In this document: piece after piece, positions 37,592-47,173 of the stretch
Layout: each line of letters opens with the position of its first letter
How positions within the stretch are numbered: position 1 is the stretch's first letter
DNA from: a marine gamma proteobacterium HTCC2143
GTDB taxonomy: Bacteria; Pseudomonadota; Gammaproteobacteria; Pseudomonadales; Dasaniaceae
DNA length: 64,000 nucleotides
Direction: 5' to 3'
Assembly: GCA_000169075.1 (NCBI GenBank)
Contig: AAVT01000008.1
Location: forward strand, 1 to 64,000
Program-made: the position numbers and the translations under genes
Notes under the pieces: model-generated
Told to the model about the DNA's origin: nothing
Databases searched by the model: none
Seen by the model: the letters and a program-made list of their open reading frames with translations, nothing else

Positions 37592-38772
37592 ATAGAAACT
37601 GCCTTGGAAATAAGCTCTGCAGTGCCGTCAGCCGTTGTCACTCTCATACCTTGAACGGGTGTGTCCATCGGTGAAACGCAGATACGTTCGCCGGCAGCCA
37701 GGCCACCGTTGATATAGATCTTGTCTTCTGTTTCACGCAGAATATCGACCGTTCTAAATTCTAACTTATTATCATTATCGACAACAAAAACACGGTTATT
37801 GGACCGCAGGGCGGAACGGGGAAGAACGACTACATTATCAATCGACATTCCCAGAATTTCTGCATCGACAAAAAGGCCAACCGACAGGGGCGGCTTACCA
37901 TCTATGCGGTCATAGGGCTCAGGCACACGGGCGACAACATGAACCATACCAGTGCGAGGATCAAGCTCGCCTTCGGTCCTAACTATCTGTCCCTGCCAAA
38001 CATGATTCTCTCCCGCAAATGTTGCTCGAAGATTAACCAATACCGTCCTTTCAGGCTGCATTGAACTGTCGCTATCTGACGTTAAAGACAATGCAATAAA
38101 TGCTAACTCTTCGTCTTGAATTGGCAACCGAACTTCAGCAAAATCTGTTGCATAGATAGTGGCGACTAACGTTCCTCTTTTTACGAACTGACCTATATCA
38201 ACACGCTCAGTTCTAACGCGGCCATCGTAGGGGGCAGTTAATTGAGTACGCGCCAAATCCCGTGTCGATTTTGATAATCTCGCTTCACCTTCTCTAACAC
38301 TTGCCCGAGCTATACTGAGTCGATTCAGCGCATCGTCTCGCAATGATTCACTGGTTGACTGTTTGCTGGCAAGATCGAGTTGACGGGCATAGGATTTTTC
38401 AGCGTTGACCAACTCACTGGTCGCACGCGCTAGTCCCGCTCTAGCCTGTTCAAGCACGACTTCGTAATCTAATCGGTCTATTTCAACAAGAACGTCACCT
38501 TTTTTGAAGAAACCACCCGATACCATCGCAGCAGATACAGCCGTGACTCTGCCGTCCACCTCAGGAATTAGTTCACCTTCCGTTCTAGGCTTTACCGTGC
38601 CATATGTCTTAGACGTAATCTGCACACGCTCAGACACCACTTCAACAACACGAACGAGCGGAAAGACACTCTTTATTGGCTGAGGTTCTAGCGATGGCCC
38701 CGTTGCAATTAATAACATCATATTGCCAATGCCAAATAAGACAATGATTAGGGGTAGCAACTTACGCTTCAA
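37588..38772 (-). CDS. RND efflux periplasmic adaptor
   Basis: HlyD/AcrA-type adaptor for the adjoining RND pump (394 aa). There is one N-terminal membrane anchor (LLPLIIVLFGIGNMMLLIA) without a lipobox cysteine, unlike the adaptor of the first pump. Then come the half-motif GELIPEVDGRVTAVS, a coiled coil at about residues 105-165, and the second half-motif LTAPYDGRVRTERVDIG. The start is TTG at 38772, chosen because AAGGAG lies 8 bases upstream and no ATG follows before the membrane anchor. The ATGA overlap with the pump gene indicates tight coupling. Confidence 0.9.
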   Translation of the reverse strand: MKRKLLPLIIVLFGIGNMMLLIATGPSLEPQPIKSVFPLVRVVEVVSERVQITSKTYGTVKPRTEGELIPEVDGRVTAVSAAMVSGGFFKKGDVLVEIDRLDYEVVLEQARAGLARATSELVNAEKSYARQLDLASKQSTSESLRDDALNRLSIARASVREGEARLSKSTRDLARTQLTAPYDGRVRTERVDIGQFVKRGTLVATIYATDFAEVRLPIQDEELAFIALSLTSDSDSSMQPERTVLVNLRATFAGENHVWQGQIVRTEGELDPRTGMVHVVARVPEPYDRIDGKPPLSVGLFVDAEILGMSIDNVVVLPRSALRSNNRVFVVDNDNKLEFRTVDILRETEDKIYINGGLAAGERICVSPMDTPVQGMRVTTADGTAELISKAVSI

Positions 38773-38948
38773 CGGAAGACTCCTTGTTTATTTTTATAAT
38801 GATGACTGGGTCAACATTTATTTATCCCGACATAGTATAATGTCTTAGGCTTCAGTGCTATCCGACTTTGCTGTTCTTAGATAAGATTTTTTCGTTATCA
38901 GATCAGGAGCAGACCACTACCACAGTCGCACACTATGATGATGGCAGG

Positions 38949-39839
38949 CTATTTGTTGTAGGGCTCAACATGAATTGATATATCAGCTATGCCAAATTTT
39001 CGCTCAAGGTGCAGCTCCACATCTGTTGCAATTTGATGGGAATCTTCGAAAGATAGCCCAGCGTCAACACCGATCACCAGATCGACCGCTTTTTCAGAGC
39101 CAATCCATCGTGAACGAACTCTACTAACTTGGCGGATGCCAGGCACATCTTCGATGGACTCAGTCAATATTTCCGGATCCAATGCAAACTCATCGACTAA
39201 AATAGGAGCAGCGCTCTGGAATAATTTAAAAGCGAGGAATAATATTAAGCTGGCCACAGCCAACGCACAGAGCCTGTCCAGCCAGAGATATCCCGCTGCT
39301 GACAGCTGCCAACCGACGATGACCACAATGGTCGTTAGCACATCAGCGAGGGTATGACTGGCATCAGCCTTTAAAATATCTGATTGCAAACGATTCGCCC
39401 ACCGTCTTTGCCAGATAGTTAACGCCACATTTACGCAGAGTACACCAAGCATAACCCCAAGTGCCCAGTTAGAATCCTCGATAATTTTTTGCTCAGCGGT
39501 TATTGCGCGTAGCGCCAACTCAAAGGCAAGTACGACCAGTAGCGAAGCGAGAAAAAATACGGCTAACGTTTCAAATTTACGGTGGCCGTAGGGATGCTCT
39601 CTATCTGCTGGCGCATGCGACAGCCGAACGACCGACCATGCAATCACGTTATTAATGACGTCGGTCATAGAATGGATCGCATCACCTAGTATTGCCAGTG
39701 AGCCCGTCGTCAAACCAACGATCAGTTTGGCAACAAACACCAGCAGGTTAACCGAACCTTCAATTAATAATATCCGCTGGACCTTGCTGTCCCGGCTATT
39801 AATTTGGCTGCTGCCACTATCGATAGTCATTAACCTCAC
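38949..39839 (-). CDS. Cation diffusion facilitator metal exporter
   Basis: Proton-coupled divalent metal exporter of the CDF family (296 aa), with six helices and a C-terminal cytoplasmic domain (VDLVIGVDAGLSFEDSHQIA). The membrane metal site is built from two HxxxD motifs, His56/Asp60 (HSMTD) and His162/Asp166 (HTLAD), which favours zinc over the Fe/Zn DxxxD-HxxxD site of E. coli FieF. The loop HPYGHRKFETLA is typical. GTG 39839 and ATG 39830 are both possible starts. Single gene. Confidence 0.9.
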   Translation of the reverse strand: MRLMTIDSGSSQINSRDSKVQRILLIEGSVNLLVFVAKLIVGLTTGSLAILGDAIHSMTDVINNVIAWSVVRLSHAPADREHPYGHRKFETLAVFFLASLLVVLAFELALRAITAEQKIIEDSNWALGVMLGVLCVNVALTIWQRRWANRLQSDILKADASHTLADVLTTIVVIVGWQLSAAGYLWLDRLCALAVASLILFLAFKLFQSAAPILVDEFALDPEILTESIEDVPGIRQVSRVRSRWIGSEKAVDLVIGVDAGLSFEDSHQIATDVELHLERKFGIADISIHVEPYNK

Positions 39840-40096
39840 CCCGTCAACGCTTTTTTGTTACTTTCAACGCAACCAGCTCTGCGAAAACTGCATTGGCAAA
39901 CCGCCTTACCGCTACGGTAGCAAGAAACCCCATCAATGCCTATAGCAGTGAGATGAAGATGGTGATGTTACAGAATCACAGATTGAACACAGGACCTTGA
40001 GCATGCCATACTCGTTACTATCTACGGACCTTGCAAGCAGTTACCCGTGCGGAACGCCTCTCAGTGCAGCAATACAACAACAAGCAGGAAGAAGAC

Positions 40097-40930
40097 ATGG
40101 CGAGTTATGATTTTTCTGTCAAAAAACTGACCCCAAATATTGGTGCATTAATCACCGGGATTGACCTTACTAAAGGCGCGAGCCAAGAAATTTGCGCTCA
40201 ATTGAAAGAAGTTCTGCTGGACGCAAAAGTCCTGTTCTTTCGAGACCAGAATATTTCCCTTGAACAACACATGTCGTTTGCTCGTCATTTTGGAGATCTA
40301 GAAGTTCACCCATTTGCGCCCACCCATAAAGATCACCCTGAAGTTTTAGTGCTCAGCCACGGTAAAGACTCTAAAGGGACTGAAAATTTTTGGCACAGCG
40401 ACGTAACCTGGCGCAAGGAACCCTCCCTGGGCTCAATCTTAAGAGCAAAAAGAGTTCCAGAAACAGGCGGTGACACACTGTTTGCAGATATGTATGTCGC
40501 CTATGAAAATCTCAGTGACGAGGTAAAAGAAAAGGTAGAGGGTCGTATTGCTATACACGATTTTGGTCGCGTTTTCGGCCGTAATTTGACAGAAGAAAAA
40601 CGACAGGAAATGAAACGAAAGTACCCATTGTCAGAACACCCAGTCATTAGGACCCACCCAGAAACGGGTAGGAAGGCTATCTACGTGAATACTGCCTTTA
40701 CCGATAGCATTAAAGATATGGACAAAGCCGAAAGTGCGGCCTTGCTAGCCCACTTATACGCCCAAGCAAATACCCCTGAGTATCAGTGCCGGTTCAAATG
40801 GCAGCCAAATTCTATCGCGTTTTGGGACAATCGGTCCTGCCAGCATTACGCGGCTTCCGATTATTGGCCTAATGTACGCGTGATGGAGAGAGTCACAATC
40901 GTCGGTGATAAGCCCTATTACAGCTCTTGA
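40097..40930 (+). CDS. TauD/TfdA family 2-oxoglutarate dioxygenase
   Basis: Fe(II)/2-oxoglutarate oxygenase (277 aa, as TauD). Iron ligands His100 and Asp102 in FWHSDVTW and His250 in NRSCQHYA; the 2-oxoglutarate-binding Arg is in the NVRVMERVTI segment. The family hydroxylates sulfonates, aryloxyacids, alkyl sulfates and carnitine-type substrates, and this sequence does not decide which. ATG 40097 follows AGGAAG; an upstream in-frame start at 40031 is less likely. It converges on the acyl-CoA/flavoprotein operon, with only 39 bases between the stops, so a shared pathway is possible. Confidence 0.88.
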   Translation: MASYDFSVKKLTPNIGALITGIDLTKGASQEICAQLKEVLLDAKVLFFRDQNISLEQHMSFARHFGDLEVHPFAPTHKDHPEVLVLSHGKDSKGTENFWHSDVTWRKEPSLGSILRAKRVPETGGDTLFADMYVAYENLSDEVKEKVEGRIAIHDFGRVFGRNLTEEKRQEMKRKYPLSEHPVIRTHPETGRKAIYVNTAFTDSIKDMDKAESAALLAHLYAQANTPEYQCRFKWQPNSIAFWDNRSCQHYAASDYWPNVRVMERVTIVGDKPYYSS

Positions 40931-40969
40931 GACTCGCCCCAACGCACACATGAAATGCCATTGCAGCGT

Positions 40970-42118
40970 TTACAAAAACGTCGAGTCGGTATCGAGATCA
41001 AAGCCCACTCGTCCAATTAATTCATAGGTCTGCGGCGACACCATCATATGTTGTGTGGCGACATGGGCATCTCGCATTCGTCGCTGTAAGGACGAGTTCA
41101 GAAATACCGATGAGCCACCGGCAAGATCATACATTGAGCGCGTTATATCCGCGCTCCGCCGCACAGCGTTCGTTGCTGCCAACCGAACATCAGCTCTCAT
41201 CGCAAGCGATATTTCTCCGTCTGTTTGCGCAGCCCCGTAGGCTATTTTGACACTATCAAACAAAAAGGCCCTAGCACTTTTAAAATCTGCCTCTGCCTGC
41301 GCTAACTGTACTTGTGATGTTGCTCGCTGGCCGATCGTTTTGCTACTTCCCTGCGACTTTTTAGCCCGTGCAAGATCTTTCAAGTCATCAATAGCAGCCC
41401 GTGCATTACCGAGACTAACCGCGGCGATGCCAATGGCTAACAAACCGAACACGGGGAATGTATAGAGGGGGCCCTCTGCAACGGGCTTATCGGCTGCGAG
41501 TGACAGCGAATATTCTTGCGGAATAAATAGCTCGTCGACAACCATATCACCACTACCGGTACCGCAGAGACCTGTCACATTCCAGGTATCAGGTAGGGAG
41601 GCTTTATCGGCTGGATACAAAAACTGCCGAGTTTCAGGTACCCCGTCGGCACCCAGCCTAGGCTTACCTTTGTCCATAACCATGGCGCCGCCCAGAAGCC
41701 AATGACAATTAGCACTACCACTGGCCCAGTTCCAGTGACCCGATAATTGATACCCACCCTGATCGAAAGTTGCTTTCCCCATCGGCGCAAAAACGCCTCC
41801 GGTAATGGTATCGTTTTCACCAAAAATTCTTGCCGCGACGTCCTTATCCAAATAAGCCGATGTCACACCTGTCGTAGAGGCAATCATGACGCACCACCCC
41901 GCCGATGCATCGGCATTCGCTATCGTTTCGATAATCTCCATGGCCTGCATCGGTGTCGACTCCATACCCCCCAAATAAGTCGGCACCATGATCCGAAAAA
42001 GACCTGCTTGTGCCATCATTACAGCAATATCATTAGGCAACCTTCTGGATTTTTCAATGTCTTCAGCCCGGGGCCGAATGGTGTCAGCGATGACATGGGC
42101 ATTCTCGAGAACAGACAT
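40970..42118 (-). CDS. Acyl-CoA-dehydrogenase-fold flavin monooxygenase (HsaA/DszC-like)
   Basis: A 382-aa flavoprotein with the acyl-CoA dehydrogenase fold but C-terminal features of two-component monooxygenases such as HsaA, HpaH-type and DszC. These are AIGIAAVSLGNARAAIDDL, then the end block LQRRMRDAHVATQHMMVSP. The GGxGxxxE catalytic loop is absent. These enzymes hydroxylate aromatic or heterocyclic compounds using reduced flavin from a separate reductase, none of which is in this window. ATG 42118 has GAGG about 7 bases upstream. Last gene of a four-gene operon, 20 bases after the acyl-CoA dehydrogenase. Confidence 0.82.
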   Translation of the reverse strand: MSVLENAHVIADTIRPRAEDIEKSRRLPNDIAVMMAQAGLFRIMVPTYLGGMESTPMQAMEIIETIANADASAGWCVMIASTTGVTSAYLDKDVAARIFGENDTITGGVFAPMGKATFDQGGYQLSGHWNWASGSANCHWLLGGAMVMDKGKPRLGADGVPETRQFLYPADKASLPDTWNVTGLCGTGSGDMVVDELFIPQEYSLSLAADKPVAEGPLYTFPVFGLLAIGIAAVSLGNARAAIDDLKDLARAKKSQGSSKTIGQRATSQVQLAQAEADFKSARAFLFDSVKIAYGAAQTDGEISLAMRADVRLAATNAVRRSADITRSMYDLAGGSSVFLNSSLQRRMRDAHVATQHMMVSPQTYELIGRVGFDLDTDSTFL

Positions 42119-42137
42119 GAGTAACCTCTTGATCAAA

Positions 42138-43310
42138 TTATCCCGGTAAGCGCAGACGCGCCGCTATGTTATTCTTTTGCATTTTTGATGAACCACCTAC
42201 AATTGGCATCACCATAATATCTCTCACATGACGCTCCATAGCATATTCACTAGAGCAACCGTAGGCCCCCATCACTTGCTGGCATTTCAGTACAATCTCT
42301 AATGCAGTATCACCAACAAAGAGTTTGGCCATCGATGTTTCCACACTGCAAGACACACGATTTTGTGCCAAGTGGGCCGCATGATAGAGCATATGCCGAC
42401 AGGCTTGTAACTTAGTCTTCGCCTCAACTAAATCGTGGCGAATAGACTGATGAGCCGAAATCAAACGACCAAACTGGTTTCGCTGCTGCGCATACTCCCA
42501 AGCATTGTCAACAGCCGCCGCCGCAATACCTAAAGCGACGCCAGTTATTTCTAGCTTTTCGACATCAAGCGCTTCGCTCGCCAGCATATCCCAACCTCTA
42601 TTCCAACTGGAAAATCCACCGAGAATATTCTCGACAGGAATTTCAACATTGGTCAACACTACGTCTGTCGTTTTTGCATAGCGCAAACCAATATGATCAA
42701 GGTCGAAGATTTCAATTCCCGGAGTATCAAGCGGGACTATCGCCATGGACAAATTTTTATATTTTGCATCAGCCGCACCCGAGCGCACTAGACATATCAT
42801 GTAGTCTGCAAACCTTGCACCGGTGCACCAGCGTTTGGTGCCATTAATGATTACTGTAGATTTATCATCCGACAGTGTCGCGATAGTTTCTACCGCAGCT
42901 AAGTCACCCCCAACATTCGGCTCCGACAAACCATAGGCCATTAAAATCTCACCAGCGGCGAGTTTCGGCAACAGTTCTTTTTTCTGTCGCTCACTTCCAT
43001 TTTCCGAAATATTCATACCACCATAAAATGCACAGTGGATAAACGGACCTGCCAATGCTGCTCCTCCATGCCGGGCCAATTCGTCAATGATGGCAACGGC
43101 AGCAACTAGATCACGGCCACTGCCGCCATATTCTTCATCGATAGTAATGCCACAAATTCCGGTTTCAGCAAGACGGTGAAAGACATCTAACGGGACTTCA
43201 CAGGCTTTATCCCAAGCGCGAAGTTTGTCATCGGTCAATTCTTTTTCGGCGAAGCGACCAATCGTATCGCGCAACATCGAGATATGTTCAGGCTCAGAAG
43301 TAAAATACAT
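42138..43310 (-). CDS. Acyl-CoA dehydrogenase
   Basis: FAD acyl-CoA dehydrogenase of 390 aa. It shows EEYGGSGRDLVAA in the N-terminal domain, YGLSEPNVGGDLAAVET at the flavin, VIINGTKRWCTGA in the beta domain, and RNQFGRLISAHQSIRHDL in the helical domain. CQQVMGAYGCSSEYAMERHVRD covers the substrate loop, whose Glu (SSEYAMER) is the probable catalytic base. It starts 3 bases after the enoyl-CoA hydratase stop. The two would carry out successive beta-oxidation steps. Confidence 0.9.
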   Translation of the reverse strand: MYFTSEPEHISMLRDTIGRFAEKELTDDKLRAWDKACEVPLDVFHRLAETGICGITIDEEYGGSGRDLVAAVAIIDELARHGGAALAGPFIHCAFYGGMNISENGSERQKKELLPKLAAGEILMAYGLSEPNVGGDLAAVETIATLSDDKSTVIINGTKRWCTGARFADYMICLVRSGAADAKYKNLSMAIVPLDTPGIEIFDLDHIGLRYAKTTDVVLTNVEIPVENILGGFSSWNRGWDMLASEALDVEKLEITGVALGIAAAAVDNAWEYAQQRNQFGRLISAHQSIRHDLVEAKTKLQACRHMLYHAAHLAQNRVSCSVETSMAKLFVGDTALEIVLKCQQVMGAYGCSSEYAMERHVRDIMVMPIVGGSSKMQKNNIAARLRLPG

Positions 43311-43312
43311 AA

Positions 43313-44104
43313 CTATTCACCAGTAAATTCAGGTTTGCGCTTTTCTCGAAAAGCATTAACTGCTTCTTGATGGTCACTGGTCAGGTTACTCATCATTTCA
43401 TAGGCCACCGATGGGTCCATTAGGCGTTGAGCCAAATCTCTCAGTGCCATGTTAGTCACAGTCTTTGTCCAGCGAACGGCCCAGCGAGGATTGGCCATAA
43501 TACGGGCGGCTAATTCCTGCACTTTATTCTCCAGTTCGACAGCGGGTAACGCATAGTTTATCAACCCAAGACCAACCGCCTCTTTCGTACTTAACATATC
43601 ACCCGTCAGCAAAAGTTCTTTCGCTTTGGCAAAACCTACTAGCTGTGGCCAGATCACCGCACCGCCGTCTCCTGCGACGAAGCCCATTTTGACATGGGGG
43701 TCGCCAATAAACGTGTCTTCATCGGCAATAATCAAATCAGACATCAGCGCAATGGTTGCTCCCAACCCCGCTGCCGGCCCGTTAATCTTACAAATCATGG
43801 GCTTTTCTAACTCAAGCAACGAGAAAACTATGCGTTTGGCATCGGTTGCAATTGCCCTGAATATAGAGGGATCATCTATCATCGCCTGCATCCAATCGGC
43901 ATCACCACCGGCACAAAATGCTCGGTTAGCGCCTGTTAAAATGACAAGGTCGCTGTCCTCGTCGTGTTGAATATCTTCGAACACTCGAGACAGCTCACCG
44001 TGTAAACAATGATCAATTACGTTCATTGGGCCGTTATTTAAAAGCACTCGCAGAACACGGCCTTCTCGCTGAAATTGAATGGTTTTATAGCTATGGAAGT
44101 CCAT
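43313..44104 (-). CDS. Enoyl-CoA hydratase/isomerase
   Basis: Crotonase-fold enzyme, 263 aa. The two oxyanion-hole regions are visible: GANRAFCAGGDADWMQ and INGPAAGLGATIALMSDL. The second catalytic Glu position reads VKMGFVAGDGG, so one of the two glutamates of classical hydratases is replaced. The enzyme may be an isomerase, hydrolase or a hydratase with a changed mechanism. The start overlaps the preceding oxidoreductase stop by one base (TAATG). Confidence 0.87.
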   Translation of the reverse strand: MDFHSYKTIQFQREGRVLRVLLNNGPMNVIDHCLHGELSRVFEDIQHDEDSDLVILTGANRAFCAGGDADWMQAMIDDPSIFRAIATDAKRIVFSLLELEKPMICKINGPAAGLGATIALMSDLIIADEDTFIGDPHVKMGFVAGDGGAVIWPQLVGFAKAKELLLTGDMLSTKEAVGLGLINYALPAVELENKVQELAARIMANPRWAVRWTKTVTNMALRDLAQRLMDPSVAYEMMSNLTSDHQEAVNAFREKRKPEFTGE

Positions 44105-45132
44105 TATTGTCGCTGCTCCGGTATGTCGCCAAGCTGCACTAATCGACGCCCAAAACTCTCTCCAGTAAACAAGCTTATAAATGCCTCCGGCATGTTGGCA
44201 ACACCCTCAGTGACATGTTCGCGGTAGTGCAAGTCGCCCTTCATGATATGACCGATCATCTCTTCTTTAGCTCGCGAGAAGTCTCTGAAGTCGTCGTAAA
44301 CAACAAGACCTTCCATGCGTAATCGGTGCGTTATAAACGCCGACGTATTATGGATACCGGGAACATCTTCTGGCGCTTTGTTATAGTCTGCGACCTGCCC
44401 TGACACGACTATACGTCCACCCACTTTCATCCTCGGAATAACGCGGTCAATCATGGTATTACCAACATTATCAAACAGTACATCAATACCACCCGAACAG
44501 GCTTCTGCGATAGCCATATCGAGATCGCCAACCGTCTTATAGTTAATAACTTCGTCAAAGCCACAGACATTTTTAAGCCAAGAACATTTATCATCACTAC
44601 CGGCAATACCCGTAACGTGACAACCTCTCAGTTTGGCCAATTGACCCGCCGTTGCACCCACGGTGCCCGCCGCTGACGTAACTAACAGAGTTTCATTGTC
44701 CTTGAGTTGAGCAATACGCTCCAAACCGAAAAAAGCTGTCAGTCCCGGAACACCAAGAACACCTATATGACAGGAATATGGAACACGCCTATCAGTTAGC
44801 TTCAACAGGCCGCGACCATCGGATACACCCAGCTCAGTCCATCCGAAGCCACCACTCACCACATCGCCAATTGCAAATTTGGGATGATGACTATCTTCCA
44901 CAACGCCGATCGTTGCTCCGGAAATAATGCTCCCGGGCTTTAGCACCTGCGCGTAGCTATCAACTCCAGAAAGAATAGAGCGCATACCCGGGTCAACCGA
45001 ACCGATAAAGTTCCTGACCAACACCTGCCCATCCGATATAGTCGGCACCGTTCTGGTCTCGACATTGAAATCCTCCTGCGATGGAACTCCCTCTACAGGC
45101 CTTGCTAGGGTAATACAACTGTAAGTCGGCAC
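44104..45132 (-). CDS. NADP-dependent medium-chain oxidoreductase (PTGR/CurA-like)
   Basis: Zinc-free MDR-family reductase (342 aa) that typically reduces 2-alkenals or enones with NADPH. The Rossmann motif is TSAAGTVGATAGQLAKLRG, followed by AGSDDKCSWLK and VLFDNVGNTMIDRVIPRMK, as in PTGR1 and E. coli CurA. GTG 45132 is the start, with AAGGAG at 7 bases. It opens the operon oxidoreductase, hydratase, acyl-CoA dehydrogenase, flavin monooxygenase. Confidence 0.88.
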   Translation of the reverse strand: MPTYSCITLARPVEGVPSQEDFNVETRTVPTISDGQVLVRNFIGSVDPGMRSILSGVDSYAQVLKPGSIISGATIGVVEDSHHPKFAIGDVVSGGFGWTELGVSDGRGLLKLTDRRVPYSCHIGVLGVPGLTAFFGLERIAQLKDNETLLVTSAAGTVGATAGQLAKLRGCHVTGIAGSDDKCSWLKNVCGFDEVINYKTVGDLDMAIAEACSGGIDVLFDNVGNTMIDRVIPRMKVGGRIVVSGQVADYNKAPEDVPGIHNTSAFITHRLRMEGLVVYDDFRDFSRAKEEMIGHIMKGDLHYREHVTEGVANMPEAFISLFTGESFGRRLVQLGDIPEQRQ

Positions 45133-45357
45133 GATAAAACTCCTTGATATTATTCCTTAGTCTCGGCACACCATCGGAACGAATGAGTTGCCAAAAGAGA
45201 TGACGAATTATATGACTAAATCCTTGAAATAAACCACAGCAACAAACGAAAGAAATGATTGAACTACCACGGTAAAGCATCACATTGATTGTGGAATTTT
45301 GGAACAACCCTTATAAATCTAGATTGTAATCGCCAGAGAAGGCTATTGGTACCGTAC

Positions 45358-47142
45358 TTAGAAGGCCCAGACTAACGGTACGATTAGAATCGTTGTGATA
45401 CCGACCAGTAAGGTTAACGGTAGCCCAATTTTTAGAAAGTCAGCAAAGCGATAATTGCCAGGGCCATAAACCATAAGATTGGTTTGGTAACCAATCGGGG
45501 TGGCAAAGCAAGCAGAGGCAGCAATCATGACGGTTACTGCAAATGGGACAACATCTACCCCTAATTGCTGACTAGCGGCCACAGCAATAGGAAAAATCAA
45601 TACCGCTGCAGCCAAATTAGAGATCATTGCTGAAAAACCTGCCGTTAATACAAACAAGCCAATCAATGTCCCCGTTGGCGACTGCGCGGTAGCATTGATC
45701 ATAATATTCGCAATCACTAGCGCTGCACCGGTCTTCTCCATCGCCCCTCCCAATCCTATGGACGCTGCTATGACCAGCACGACCTGCCAGTTGACACTTT
45801 GTCGAGCATCCTGAACCGTGATACACCGAGTAACGATCATAAGACCCGCTGCAACTATGGCCGCCTTAAACATCGTTAGTAAACCCAGTGCAACAGAAAT
45901 AACCATCAAGACCATAATGGCCGCCGCTATATTTCGCTGCTCATGGCGCACCGGCTGCGAGTTTTCGATTTCGCTGACTAACAGAAAATTTTTGCTATAG
46001 CGCTGCTGACTGACAAATCGATCATGCGTTTCAAGCAAAAATGTGTCTCCAGGTTTGGGAAAAATGTCACCAATTTTCGTTTTTATACGCTCGCCATCGC
46101 GTGCCACGGCAATAATAGCGGCACCGTATACATTCCTGAATCGCATATCGCGGATAGATTTTCCCAGCTGAGGGAAGCCTCGAGAAACAACCACTTCAAC
46201 GAGACAGCGGGCATGAGCGCCACTGGACAATTTAAACACCTGTTTTTCTGCGATCTTAAGTCCATGGATATTTTTTAGATCAACAACCGATCTCACATCA
46301 CCCGCAAAAATAAGGTGATCACCACCGACCAATATTTCATTAGGGGAGACCGCCGTGATTAATTGATCTGCGCGGTCTATTTCAATCAGATACATCCCGG
46401 GCAGCTGCCTCAGGCCCGCGTCTTCGATACTTTTACCGACCAATGGACTGTTAACTTCTACCTCCATTTCAACGATATATTGCCGGGCATCACCAAAAAC
46501 CTGTGACTCTTTCTCGCCCCGATGGGGCAGCAGCCAACGACTAAACACCAGCGTAAAGATAATGACCACCACCACGCATGGAATTCCTACCCATGCAAGA
46601 TCGAACATACTCAAGCCAACCTCTGGATGACCTTCCATTAACATTCCATTGATCACCAGATTGGTACTACTACCCACCAACGTGCACGTACCGCCGACTA
46701 TCGCCGCGTAGCTCAAAGGAATCATCAACTGAGAGACATTTAGATTTAGCCGCTTTGCCCAGTCACTGACCGCTGGCACCATCATCGCCACAACCGGCGT
46801 ATTATTGAGCACAGTACTCATTGCCGCGACCGGCAGCATCAATCTTAACTGAGCGACCTCTGTACTTTTTGGACGACCAAGCAAGTTGGTGGACACCCAA
46901 CCGACAACTCCGGTTTGAGCCAACCCCCTAGCTACCACAAACAGCATTGCAACCGTTGCCATGCCTTCATTCGACATGCCAATCAGTGCTTCTTCCGCGG
47001 TGATAATATCAAGTAGCGTAAGCAACCCTACACCCCCCACTAAAATGGCATCTGCGGGGTACCGAGAAAAGACTAGTAAGCCAAAACAGAACACAATAAC
47101 GGCAAGGGTTTGAATAGCGTCCGGGCTGAGTACCATATTCAT
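45358..47142 (-). CDS. SLC13/DASS-type permease with two TrkA-C domains
   Basis: Membrane transporter of 594 aa. N-terminal helices are at about residues 5-200, including the hairpin motif LNNTPVVAMMVPAV and SSTNLVINGML. Two regulatory TrkA-C (RCK-C) domains follow at about residues 215-295 and 300-375, recognised by NSPLVGKSIEDAGLR and FPQLGKSIRDMRFR. A second helix block at about 395-590 has the matching SNLAAAVLIFPIA and GYQTNLMVYGPG. The fold carries sodium-coupled anions such as sulfate or dicarboxylates; specificity is unknown. A start at 47136 is also possible. Confidence 0.88.
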   Translation of the reverse strand: MNMVLSPDAIQTLAVIVFCFGLLVFSRYPADAILVGGVGLLTLLDIITAEEALIGMSNEGMATVAMLFVVARGLAQTGVVGWVSTNLLGRPKSTEVAQLRLMLPVAAMSTVLNNTPVVAMMVPAVSDWAKRLNLNVSQLMIPLSYAAIVGGTCTLVGSSTNLVINGMLMEGHPEVGLSMFDLAWVGIPCVVVVIIFTLVFSRWLLPHRGEKESQVFGDARQYIVEMEVEVNSPLVGKSIEDAGLRQLPGMYLIEIDRADQLITAVSPNEILVGGDHLIFAGDVRSVVDLKNIHGLKIAEKQVFKLSSGAHARCLVEVVVSRGFPQLGKSIRDMRFRNVYGAAIIAVARDGERIKTKIGDIFPKPGDTFLLETHDRFVSQQRYSKNFLLVSEIENSQPVRHEQRNIAAAIMVLMVISVALGLLTMFKAAIVAAGLMIVTRCITVQDARQSVNWQVVLVIAASIGLGGAMEKTGAALVIANIMINATAQSPTGTLIGLFVLTAGFSAMISNLAAAVLIFPIAVAASQQLGVDVVPFAVTVMIAASACFATPIGYQTNLMVYGPGNYRFADFLKIGLPLTLLVGITTILIVPLVWAF

Positions 47143-47173
47143 GCGGCTCTGTTACACCTTATTGTTAATGATA

